In this document: positions 38,701 to 50,944 of the stretch, piece after piece
How positions within the stretch are numbered: the first letter of the stretch is position 1
Layout: each line of letters opens with the position of its first letter
Assembly (NCBI RefSeq): GCF_000150275.1
Contig: NW_002060948.1
Coordinates: forward strand, 5,768,411 to 5,832,410
From: Trichoplax adhaerens
Taxonomy: Eukaryota > Placozoa > Uniplacotomia > Trichoplacea > Trichoplacidae
Direction: 5' to 3'
DNA length: 64,000 nucleotides
Notes under the pieces: model-generated
What the model saw: the letters and a program-made list of their open reading frames with translations, nothing else
The model's database searches: none
What the model was told of the DNA's origin: nothing
Translations under genes and position numbers: made by a program

Positions 38701-41700
38701 TGATTAGTAAAGAAATAAATCGGCATTTTGACGTATATACTATGTATACTTAGTGATTGGAATTAGCTGTAGCCCAATTATATTGAAATATTAGAAAATA
38801 CTGATGCATAGTAGATAACTCGTGCCCTCTTTGATTACATTATTAGGGAAATACCTTTCAAGTTGTTATTGTCACCGATGGTCAGCGTGAAAGCTATGCC
38901 ATGTTTCTATATGAAAATGACGGTTTACGCTGGCTAAGATCACAACCAAAACTAGGCATAACTCCAAGATATCCACTGATAGGATTTGCCGCAGGTTAGA
39001 AGATAGTGCTGCCTATCTTGTAATCAAATTAATGGTGAAATATCTATGCAGGCAGTATAATATAGATTTTAGGATATTAGACTTAGCTAAATCGGCACTG
39101 AATACAAGATATTCATGCAATGATATTTAGGCAACGGAATAGGCTCTTATTCTTTGTATGGTTCAAGCACCGCTAATGCATCAGCACTGCCTTCACTATC
39201 CAATGTGGATATACCTGGCAAGTGGTTATATCAAATTGGTAATGGTAGCCCTGGCCAAGGCGGTAAGATAACACCAGCTGTCCTGGTCAATGGATCCAGT
39301 AAGTCAATACATAGAATTATATTCCTCAGCGTAAATATTCTTATTTATACTTGGCAATCAAATTGTATAACGAATAGCGAAGATATGAATCAAAATTTTA
39401 GAACTTACTAACTTTATCACTGATCCATCCATTCAACTGTACCTTAAGGGTTAATATTGCTAGTAATACGTATTTCCCATTCTACGCTTACACCCTTCGA
39501 CTTCAATATTTATCGAACCTATGATGTCAAAGAATCAGACTATGCAATTATTAAAATCGAATAAGTTTTTATGCTTCTTGGATTTAAAGTATCTAAGTAA
39601 TAATTTTTCTTATTCAATATCTTAAATTTGATTCATTTTTTTTCAATTTTCATAAAACGATCATACAGTACTTCATCATAGCAAAATAACTAGTATCTCA
39701 CAGTTGCTGAGAATGGATCCTGAAAATATGCTTTGAATAAATTTTGACAAAAATTAATTTGGTAACCTAGCGCATAATAAATTATTTTTAATTTTTCCAA
39801 ATTACACTACTTTAACTGCGGTATAAATTATCAAAATTTGCTCTAAAGTGATTACTTTTACATTCCATATCAATGAATTCATCATTATTATAACTACAAC
39901 GCGTAATAATTTAGTATCTGTCACAACCGAGATTGAAAAACAAAAATTAATGAGAATCTTTCCTCTAAAATAGTCTTAACTAACTCTAAGCACTCTTTAA
40001 TTAATCTACCAAACTTAGATTCGCGTCTTAGACGATAGAATACTCACGTTAAGAATCAAAACTTTATTCCAAAAGCTATTCATTGAAATAACCGATTGAA
40101 CTCACAACTTACAATCTACTACTAACAACGGATAACTATCTGTGATAGACCAGCTTATCAACTCCCTTAATTAAGAACTTTAAGGCTTTTACATAGCCTT
40201 ACAAACATCGTTGGTGCAAAGCAGTAATAAATTTATAGCCAAGTCTACATACTGAATATAGCAAGAATCACAGCACTCTTTCTATGACATTTGATAGTAG
40301 TTAATTCATGGCTGGATGTTAACATATGATTCATTACTTAACAAAATTATATCGTTGATGACGCTATAATTAATTAATTGCCACAGAATCTCACATCGAA
40401 TAGGTTGACACTTGTAAATAAAATGCCATTATCCAGTTATGCAAGTTCTTCATTACAGTGCTAATTTTCTATAAATTAATTAAAATAGGCGTTAATCTGT
40501 GCTCTATGGGCTATCCGCGCTGTTCCAGTCAGTCTATTTGTAACAACTATGCCACTGGTTACTGTTGTGCATGCCCTAATGGAACGAAAGGCAACGGCAA
40601 AATTTGCTATAGTCAAAGTAAGTTTAATATTGGTATTTTATAGCTGGGAGGATGCAACAATGTCATCTTCCAGCTATCAGTTTATTATTACTATTTATTA
40701 GAGTTGGACTCATATCGATTTTAAAGTTTTACTGGCCTAATAACGTCTCATGTAGAGTTTATCTTTCTATTATAAACCAAAACTTTGAATTAGTTCATTC
40801 GATGTCACTGGCTGATGCCACCGTCCAAATCAACGTCCAACGTCAGAATAGCAATACTACACTTTCTGCACAAATGCACGGCCTTGCTTATCCTCGTAGC
40901 TTTTGCCGATGCTATTTAGCCATGTCACGAATTCCGATTGAGGAAGTAATTGTAGCTGAAGTTATTTTAGATGAATTGGGATTACTCTTAGGTTGGTACT
41001 ATGCAGATCGAGCAGTCGGCGAACCAGAATCCCTTGCTAATGGCCATAGTCTAGCTGGCGATGGTTTTCATGGTACAAGTCGAATTCATTTTGGTCTCCA
41101 ATCGGCATTTGTACTAAAATATTCGATGGTTCCTACCGATGCTAATGCCGATAATATACTCATCAATATCGAAACATCTGGACTATTTCCAGATGTGACT
41201 CAGCTTTCAAATAACGCCACATCCAACCAAACAGATCTATTTGCCCAATTTGAAGCCAATGATCAATATTTCTATAACGTCGCTCCTGGTAAGGAATTAG
41301 CCATCATAAATAATCATGTTAACCTCAACGGAACCAATGCCATCTATCGTACAACTCGATTCATCTATCACACGCAATGTTCCTCTGATTGGAGAGCCAG
41401 TGGAGTTCGCGTTCGTTCAACAGATTCATATAGGCAATTTACTTATGATCCAACTCGCCAAATGGTTCAGTCTACGACGACATTTGCTTTAACCAATACT
41501 TCTGGAGGTAAGCAATCGATTGATAATGCTCTATGCGTCATTTTGTCCACAGTATTTATATCTCAATTTAAAGCACAGAACTTCATATAACTAATTTCAA
41601 TATCGTATTAACATTGAGTTCATAACTAAAGTAGTAGCAGCAGACTGATAGTAATGATATTTGACGGTCTGCATAATGCGCTTGACTGAAATTAAGAATT

Positions 41701-44700
41701 ACGTTAAAATGTTAATCCAGCCGATTCTTAATTTCAATATCGCGTCCCAGGAATAATTATAGAAATGGCAATAAGTTAACATATGATACTTACATGCTAT
41801 GTATTAATATACTTGATTTATATTGTGAAATATTTTATTACCATAGGTTCTTAAATTAACATAAGAATCACTTGTTACAGTAGCGATTTTAAGCGATTAC
41901 TCCATACCTATTTTGCTATTTATGACCAGATATCAACTTTTACGCACTGAGTATCCATAATTGCGATTTACATCTTCAATATATATTTTCCAAAAGCATT
42001 TATATCTCAGTTTAGAGCACAGAAGAGCACATTATTAATTTCAATATCAAATTAATATTAAGTTTATAACTAAAGCAACAGTAGCTGACTGTATAACTAT
42101 GATATTGTTAGTTATGCATAATGATTTTGAGTGAAATAAGGAAATGCGTTGAATTACTTATTCAACCAATTCATAATTTCAGTATCACTTCTCAGGAACA
42201 AGTATAAATGGTATAGGTTCTTAACTTAAGTAAGAATAACTCTTTACTGAAGCAATCTAAATCGATGATTTGATATTTATTTTGCTATATATGACCAGAT
42301 GTCAACTTTTGCGCACTGGGTGTCCATGATTGCGATCCAATTGCTCAATGTTTTACAGAACCTTATTCCTATCGTTGTGTCTGTCCTCAAGGTTATACTG
42401 GTGATGGGCATGTTTGTATAGGTCAGCTAATTAAAATCCTTTTCATGTGTACCTTCTTATCTAATTTATGGAAAATTAACAGCAGTATTTAAGTTATCTA
42501 ATCACGTTAATATTGATATCTAAACTCAGCAGTTAAACGTCTTTAAATATTTTATGCAGATGTTAATGAATGTTATGATGGTACAATTTGTCAGCCTAAA
42601 AGTAATTCCTACTGTATCAATACTCCTGGTTCCTACAAATGTCAATGTTTTCATGGTTATCTTGAGACAGCAAATAATACTTGCATCGGTACACTTCATA
42701 ATCGCATTATTATTAGTTGTTATCAGATACTTCTTCAAGTTTAACTTGCCTTCAATTTCCGTGATTTTAGACCTAAATGAGTGCTCTAGTGGTATCAATA
42801 ACTGCAGCCAATACGCTAATTGTACTAACACAATTGCATCCTATTACTGCGACTGCTGGCATGGCTACTATGGCGATGGAAATAATTGTACATGTAAGTG
42901 CGATCATGCAGCTAGATTTCATTACGATTACGGCACCTTAGGCCATATAAACTCTAAAACTAGTTCTAGTTACCGATGTTTAACCTAGTCATTTAATAGA
43001 GAATAATTAATCCAGCCTGATAGATAAGATTAATTTGATGCCATTTAAATAGCATAGGTATATGCAATTATATTTTATAAACTTTTAGCTCCGTCTATCG
43101 AACATAAAATATGCTCCTTAGCAGTCTATTTTAGATAGCCAGCTAAATAGATATATAGTTCTTTCTGTAAACACAAATTGATATATGCTTTCTATGTGAT
43201 ATAATGACGATCATCAATGGTTTCAAATTTAAAGCTTTAATCCTCGTAAATTTATAATCCGTATGTAAAATAACATTAAAGGCAAAAATTGATAGCTACA
43301 ATTGGTAGCTTCATGATGAATAATAACGATATTTTAATTTAGTTATACCATGTAGATTGTGTCATCGTGACGCTATTTGTACCCGCGATAGAGCTGGTGA
43401 TGAAATTTGTACCTGTAAACCCGGTTATGAAGGCGATGGAAGATTATCATGTCGAGGTTCATTCAACGTTACTTTCTTCCCTAGATAATGCATGACCTTG
43501 CATCAGTAGGACTATAAGCAAATCAAGATAACAACTCTTATCTTGAGAATCTAAGGATTTTTTTCTTCACTATTTTGATATTTTTAATTAGATATCAATG
43601 AATGTTCATCCCCTACGCTAAATAATTGTAGCCAGTTTGCATCTTGTACTAACAGCAATGGTTCCTTCTCTTGTGCTTGCCTTCCAGGCTATAAGGGAAA
43701 TGGAGAGAATTGTACAGGTTAATACCTATCATGTAGCAATTTCATTTATAACAGCAAAAAGAGCCTACTTTTTCAATGTTATTCTTTGATCCAAAATTGT
43801 TAATTTATCAAGCTCTGGTAAGATAAAGTTATAGTACTTTTCAGACATACTTTACTTATCTTGCAATAAAATTTCGTCCATGTTTCACTCAATCAACAGT
43901 ACGAATAACTGTTAGCCTATATCATTCATTTTAATTTTTACCATAATATATTTTTATATTTAATGTATAATAAATTATTGATCTAACATGTAAGTTATTA
44001 ATAGAGTATTTCATATTCAATCTAATGTAGGTCTTGTGGATTAAAATCATTACATACTTAAGCTATCTTAAAACATATTTGGCCAATTTGGCTAGTAACA
44101 AATGCAACGATGAATTTATTCTTTGCTAATTCAATATAATATTCATTGTTGATCATAAGTTGAGCATAACTTCAATTTTTGCATTTGATCACTCAGCGGA
44201 GTTTTTCTATATATCCTCGACTTAGATATTAATGAATGTGTCGAAGAATCCTATCGATGCGTACCTAATTCCAGCTGCGATAATTCAATCGGTTCCTTTA
44301 ACTGTTCTTGCAATGACGGTTATCGTGGAAATCCGTATGCACCAACTGGAAATTGTACCGGTAAGAGATAACCAATCTAATGGAAACAGATTGCGATGCA
44401 TGAAATAGAACTAAAATTCTAACATTACTACATGAACGTTCACTTTAAGATATAAATGAATGCGAAGAAGGAAGCCATAATTGCCACCGATATGGTATCT
44501 GCACTAATTCACCTTCGACTTTTTCCTGTCGATGTGAAACTGGATTTATAGGCAATGGGACATTCTGCGAATGTAGGTCTATGCTGTGTGTAAATCAATT
44601 TTATCTTTCGATTTCTTCGCTTTCATTCATCCTGTTTCAATTACAGTACCTTGCAAGCGATGTTTTAATGGTGGCAAATGTATTAATGACACTGAATGCG

Positions 44701-46781
44701 ATTGTCCTCCTGGATTCGCAGGACGATATTGCCAATTGAGTAAGATTGAGCATAATTTACCTCAAATTTTCATTCTTTCTTGTATCAAGAAGTAATATTT
44801 AAAATTAAGGCCAATTTAAAAATAACTACTGCGCTGCCAAATTGTACACTCTACAGCGTTGTTCAAATCGCTTTTCTTCACAAAAACTATAATAAAAGGA
44901 ATATGAATGCGCTGCTCACTACTGGTAATATTTAAGCTACTTAGCAAATCAAAACTGCAAAAGTTCATTAGTTCCCATAAAACTGACTAATTACTAACAG
45001 CCAATAAAAGTAAATACTTATTATAAAATATTGCATCCAAGAAGGACAGAAGTATTGCTGTAAATGCCAGGTCTAGCTAAAACGAATAAAATTATGCACT
45101 TAATTTCAATCAATAGATGAAGGATCTTTCCTAGCATATGCCCAAGGATATACTATACAACGAGTTAACTTTCCTGCTAATACCTCTGATCCAACTGTCA
45201 TTGTCCATGATCAGTATCAGCTTGGCATTGGAATCGATTTCGACTGCAAAGAAAATAGCATTTATTGGTCCAATATTGGCGGCGGTAAATCGATTATGAA
45301 ATCAGATCCAATTGGTGGCAATGTTACTGTCGTAGCTACGCTGAATGATTCAAGTAGTGTGGAAGGTAAATAATAAATAGTTTCGGCTTCGTAAATTGGA
45401 ATAGCTTTTATCTTTACACTACATAAATGAATTCTTTCTCATTTTCAGGTATTGCAATCGATTCTATCAGTCGTACCATATATTGGACTGATTCAGGCAA
45501 TGATGTTATTGAAGTTATGAAATTGGACGGAACCAATCGACAAGTTTTGTTTGATACTGAATTAGTCAATCCAAGAGCTATTGCTATTGATCCTGTTGTT
45601 GGGTAAAAAATTATGCATCTTTCGAACGTATGATTTTATGTCGCAATCCACTATAGAAATCTTTAAATTCTTCCATCTAATTACGAACTTACTTTATTGG
45701 GTCCGATAGTTTCATCTTTTGGACTGATTGGAATCGTGAGAATCCAAGAATTGTGCGTTCAACAGCCGATGGCAAAGATCGAGTCAATTTAGTTGTAGGG
45801 AATTTAAAACTTCCCAATGCACTGACATTAGATACTGAACTTAAGAGAGTTTATTGGGCGGATGCTGGAACTAATATGGTAGAATATTGCAGCTATACTG
45901 GCGAAGGTAGAAAGACATTACATAAGGTAAATTTTACTAAATCAGCGGCTGTACTTGCTAATTTATTGAGGCAATTCGTGTACATTTTATTAAATCCAAT
46001 TTAAAGTTATCAAGAGAATATCAGTAACACCATTTTCTATTATCAATTAGTAAGGTGTAGCATTTTATTACTATACAATGATAGTGACTATGCTTTCATT
46101 AGTTTTTTAAATAATTTACATCTCTTACTTATCCAAATTAACTGTAATAAACACGTATATCAAGATCGCTGATGACAAATTGGATTCATTATCAAGCTGT
46201 AATCATCATTTCATATACTGTAGTATAGTGTTACTTCTCACTAACGATAGTCAAATCTTAAGATATCTTTAATCAGTTCATTAACTTTCATATCTTATAT
46301 GTCAAAATTGATCGTAGAATGCGAGTACTTCCAGGATAAGTAATGATCAATTAGATTTATTATTAAGTTTAATTCAACACTAAATGATTTTACGTATTTG
46401 ATCAGGGTTTTAGCACCGGAAACTCATTAATTTATCCATTTGCCCTTGCCCTTTATGGTGACTACCTATATTGGTCTGACTGGTCCTCTTATGATCTACA
46501 AAGAATTCATCGAATTACCGGTAAATTGCTCGATCCAATTTCAACTAAACCACTAGGTGGATCATACTATAGAATTGATGGCATTGCATCTGTCATCAAG
46601 GAATGTTCTCAAGGTATGTAGAAACTTATTCATATATATCTCATATGCAATAAGTTTATAACACAGAAAATTGATTAATTTTTCTTTTCTCATTTCAGGC
46701 GCAAATGCATGTGGTTCTATGCCTATCGTCAACTGTAATCTATGCTTGCCAGGGTTAAATAATACACGTACATGCTACTGA
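35798..46781 (+). CDS. Nidogen-like basement-membrane glycoprotein
   Basis: Exons: 35798-36004, 37771-38058, 38847-38994, 39131-39298, 40489-40617, 40794-41507, 42299-42421, 42560-42688, 42771-42893, 43343-43456, 43592-43717, 44226-44360, 44450-44572, 44647-44739, 45117-45365, 45449-45602, 45710-45926, 46406-46613 and 46699-46781. They total 3531 bases, 1176 aa, with every phase matching. Order: signal peptide (1 to about 22), NIDO (to about 270), EGF (271-313), G2F beta-barrel (314-551), eight EGF modules (552-873; five start D(V/I/L)NEC, calcium-binding type), an LDLR class B propeller (874-1149; YWSN, YWTD, FWTD, YWAD, YWSD) and a cysteine tail. NIDO-EGF-G2F-EGF-LY is the nidogen/entactin order; nidogens bridge laminin and collagen IV outside the cell. 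No thyroglobulin type-1 module was found. The G2F exon's acceptor (GAATTAG) has a weak pyrimidine tract. Confidence 0.9.
36085..36730 (+). repeat. Three tandem units of about 215 bp in nidogen intron 1
   Basis: Units begin near 36097, 36320 and 36530. Each contains GTG(A/T)..AA..A(T/A)G, a TTTCATA.TAACTC or ACTAACC stretch, TATTGATGCA/TGTTGATGCATAT, AGATTTTATC.GCTAATTAA or close, and GTCTATCCCAAA or TTTATTCTAAAATTGAAAAT. Divergence is moderate. No coding potential was seen. Confidence 0.75.
38215..38410 (+). repeat. Tandem duplication in nidogen intron 2, period about 113 bp
   Basis: Both copies share CATTTCTATTTCATGACATA, then AT.TACGTT.AGTTTTCCTTA and C.ACTCTTAAAA, starting near 38217 and 38330. 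Very similar, so relatively recent. Confidence 0.85.
41540..42345 (+). repeat. Tandem duplication in the nidogen gene with a dead EGF exon copy
   Basis: The segment from about 41560 to 41990 is repeated at about 42003-42340. Shared landmarks include TATCTCA.TTTA.AGCACAGA, TAATTTCAATATC, CATAATG..., GAAATTAAGAA or GAAATAAGGAA, CTTCTCAGGAA/CGTCCCAGGAA, and finally the acceptor plus exon start GACCAGAT.TCAACTTTT.CGC. The second copy contains the real EGF exon at 42299. The first retains only its opening 60 or so bases (41932-41995), then loses similarity and frame. Confidence 0.8.
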
Positions 46782-49700
46782 TTTTAATCTGGGAAATTAT
46801 TTTTGCTATACGTAGTGCTTTATGGTAGTCTCATCTAGCGTTATTTAATATATTTTATATGCAAATCACTCGTACTTTTATTGTTGAATCTAACTGCAGT
46901 GGAAACATTTCAATTATTTTTCGTTTTCATATTACTTAAACTTACGTATAAAAAATTGGAAAATTTTTTAATAACGCTGTCTTTTCTTAGGAAAGTAGTG
47001 GCATCATTAGCTATACTCTAGGCATATAGCGGTAATGTCGTAGTAGAAATTACTTAATTTTATAAATTTAGTCAGATTCTCTTGTCAAATAAATCAAATT
47101 TAACTTTCGCATCCTTTTTCTGCAATGCTATTAAAGATTAAATTTAAATCACTGATAAAAGTAATAGGTTGCAGTAGTTTAATTTTAAATATAAAGTCAA
47201 GTTTTGACACTGACCAACGCTGATATCAAGCAATCGATTTCCGCGTTTCCTTATTCACCTACAGTATGAAATTGATAATTGAAAGATAATTTTGTTGATG
47301 ATTATATAATTATATGTGATTGTTACCAAGTAAATATTTTAGTCTTTATTAAAGTCTGTTAGAGTGAGCATATGCGTAAGTTGGCCATGACCTATCCTGT
47401 ACTATTTTAAGAAAAACGATTGACAGTTGTTATGCGTCCGAAATTGCTACAAAAGTACCTTAGCAACATCCAATTTCTAAGAAGGGGCTCGGAAAGAACA
47501 AGTTAACATTGCCTGTTTTACTGCATTCGAATTAATACCATCAACTTGCCGCTACTTTGCAATCTTGAATGGATTTAAATCGAGAAATTTAGAGTGCTCT
47601 TGTATTCGTACTTTATTATAATTATGGAAGTAGAATACTCTTTACCATACATAGCATTATAACTACCTCATGCTTTGTCTTCGTAAACAACAATTATAAT
47701 CTTCTATCAAGTTAGTTAATCCTGTTCGTTAGGCGGTAAACCAGCACACTTATATTGTCTACTTTACTAAAGCAATCCGACTACAGTACTTCACGTCTAT
47801 TAAACTTGACATGATTATCTACAGAATTTACTATAACAAAGGCTGCTATTCGTCCTGCATCTATCATAGAGCTAATACTAAAATTGCCGATTTAATTAAT
47901 TAAAGAAGACAACCAACCGTGGGATAAATTTCTAATCACAGGGAATAAGTTTCAGTTAATTGTAGTACGGCACCGGTATCCATTCGATCCTTAATTGTTT
48001 GAGCAGCTCCCCTACTGTTAAAACCAAATAATACCCGTAAACAACCGAAATTTTCCCACCATGATCTAAACATTCTCTATCAGCCTAAATTATACGATTT
48101 TATTACTCACAGTACAAATAAAATCAGAATATGGAATTCATAAATATTAATTAGTGACAAGTATTAATTAACACTCGGTCTAGTCTATAGTAAGCCTGTA
48201 TTGCACATTATATAATTTAACGTAAAAGGTTAGCACCGGGGTTATTTGTGTGACATATGAAATTGTATATAAGATTGATTATTAATTTTTGATCTCAGTT
48301 CTACTGAGGCTAACGTAGAGTGCACTGGTACTAACGTAAACGGGCTAGTAATAAATATATTTATTAAACTAAACCTATCGTTTGACTCGATTACTATACT
48401 GTAGTATAGGAATAAGTTAGTTTTCCCTTACTGAGGATCTCCGGAGTTAGTTGGAGAACCATAAGAGTAGATAGACTAGTTTAGGTACGATCACGAAAGT
48501 TGTTTTGTGACAACACTACTTATACACTATCCAAAATTATACAATTTAATACTGAGGTTGTAGGCAAAATTAAAATCAATACCTATGTTGGCATAATGGT
48601 AATACTAAGGTATCACAAGTGTTTGAATAAAATTGAACTAATAATATAATGAAATTTTTGCTTAAATTTTGCTCTATAATCGGAGAAAATTCAACTTATT
48701 TATTATTGCTCTGTTATAGTATCCTTATTCAATGTTACAAGCTCTATATCTATTTAATTCATCGGCTCTCTCGGCTTATCGAAAATTGTTCGACTCTATA
48801 GTCAAGATTGATTTTACCTTTCATTTACTATTTTATGTAATTCTTGTTTTTACTAACGACTTGTAGATAGAAATCTCATTTGAAGCCGTTTTCCGGGATA
48901 TTTGCTTCTAGTCTAGATGTACTGCTTTATTATTATTTTAAATTTCATTGTAATACATCGTTCTAAAGTTAATGGCCTGCTAAATAATATAAAAAACAAA
49001 ACACACGACTACACATGATATTTGCAATATAATTTTAATCAGAATTAGATGCAACTGTTACCAACTACTTCAGAGTAAGCACAAGTCAGTCAGTAATCAT
49101 CCATCTTGTAACATTTTGAGAAAAGTGATTGATAGCTGTCGTAAATTCCAAATTCTTAGAGAAGTAGCAGTAAAAGACTATTTATTGTCTGAGAAACAAC
49201 TTTAAAGGACCAAGTTAGCATTATCAGTTTCACTATATTTAGAATTGATATCGGCAACTTGCGGCGACTTTATAAACTTAAATGTATTAAAATCGTCTAT
49301 ATTTTGAGAGTGTTCTTGTAAATTTAGTTTAACATAGAATAGGATACTCTTTCCCATATGCAGTATTACTACATTATGCTCTGTCTTCACAAATAATAAT
49401 CTAATTCGCTAATACTGCTAATTATACGGTATTCTAGCATATTTTACTTTGTCGACTTAACTACATCTTTTTCGTCCATAGTTTCTATATTGAATTTTTA
49501 GTGATTACGAAACTTACCACAACAAAGACTACCATTCGCTCTGTATCTAGTATAGAGCTAGCTAATATTTAAGTTGATCAATTTAACGAAAGGAGACAAC
49601 CGCCTGTGGGGATGGATGTCTATTTATTTATAAGCAATAAGTTTCGATAGCAGTAGCCGCTTACTTCTTAATTACACGACTAGATTTTTTACGATAAATT

Positions 49701-50944
49701 CGAATAATAATAATAATAGTCTAAATGCTACATTTTTCATTGTTCAGTGCCACTTTATGTAATTACAAGCCTTTTGAAGTTAATAAATTGAGTAATTCTA
49801 TCTCGATATTGTAATTTTTCGTTGGAATTTAAATTTGTATAACGGTCTATCGCTGTGCTATAGTACTACGAAAGTTAAAGAACGCGTATGTGCCGTACTA
49901 ATTAAGTGTAGGAGATTAATTCAGATATAGAAGTGAGTCCGTAGTTTCATTAATTATTGCTCGAAAATTGTACGAAGGAATAATAATTAATTGTTCGTAG
50001 TGAACTACTTATGTTAGAATCTACTATACCTGTAGAAATTAGTTTATCCTAGTTATAATATTATGTCAATCCTAAATTTTAAACTTGCTAAAATAATGAA
50101 AGGTAAATATTAAATTCTATATCTTGGAAAGAGCTTGATATTCTCCTAAATTAACGATAGACGATTGTATATAAAAAATGTGTAACAATTACTGTTTTTG
50201 GTACATTTAATAAACTAGTATCTGATAGAAACTCTTGTTAATTTAAGATTATCGTGGAAGTAATCTAGTTTTATCCATAGAAATAATATATGGTAATTTC
50301 CATTAATAAACAATAATAGTTAAGAATGCAAAAAATCATCAAATTAATTTACATTAGTCTTACAAAAAATAAATTAATACGAGTGGTTAAGAAATCGTAG
50401 TCAACGTAAGAATGATTACCGTAATTTCATGATCCGAATAGGTTTCAGGAATTTTATCATTTGTTATTTCAATATACAGTATATAGCTAATTCTACTCTT
50501 TACTATTAGAGTGAAGAAATTAAAGGAAAATTCTTCAATATCAATAAAGGGATGATTACCAACGCAAGTATATCATGTACGGTGCATTAATATAAAACAT
50601 CTAGGACTTGCATAATTATCATCGTATTGTCAAATTATTTACGTTTACGTTTCATAGATGAGCCAGTAGTTTTATCGTTAGGCAATGTCTACATATTTAT
50701 ACTAGCTTAATAAATCTTGCACAATCATATAATTATGAGAAAGTGGCCTAACACTAAGTTAGATAATAAATTTTATCGGCCTATTGATATGAATTTATTA
50801 GAGTTGGACATAAAGTTTAATTTGAAAAGATTATGTTTACTCTTATCATGTGGGAGAAATAATCTTCACACTTTAATTTCGGATGTTCCAGAGCAACAAC
50901 GCGAACCTTAACGCTAACGATCTCATCCAAAATGATCAAACTTT
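46782..50944. other. Intergenic region between the nidogen-like gene and RTRAF
   Basis: No supported gene. AATAAA at 47088 is a possible signal for the nidogen-like transcript, 307 bases after the stop. TTTATT at 50794-50799 gives AATAAA on the minus strand, about 146 bases after the RTRAF stop. A pair of diverged direct repeats occupies 47.36-47.98 and 49.09-49.67 kb. Confidence 0.55.
47355..49665 (+). repeat. Pair of diverged direct repeats of about 600 bp, 1.73 kb apart
   Basis: Copies lie at about 47355-47975 and 49085-49665. They share many landmarks in order, such as TTTTAAGAAAAACGATTGA/TTTTGAGAAAAGTGATTGA, CAAGTTA.CATT, CAACTTGC.GC.ACTTT, GAGTG.TCTTGTA, AGGA or AATACTCTTT, ATGCT.TGTCTTC, ACAA.(A)GACTACCATTCG-like, TAGAGCTA, and GA.GACAACC..C(C/T)GTG. 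The 1.1 kb between them is unique. They could be the ends of an eroded element or a simple segmental duplication; no ORF survives. Confidence 0.7.

Noticed and set aside
40652-40793. Possible N-terminal extension of the G2F reading frame from an ATG at 40652
   Set aside because: The frame is open by chance through intron DNA; the acceptor at 40793 gives the required phase and the homology starts after it.
42526-42831. Minus-strand open frame of about 100 codons
   Set aside because: It is antisense to two nidogen EGF exons and the intron between them; the plus-strand exons have cysteine patterns and matched phases.
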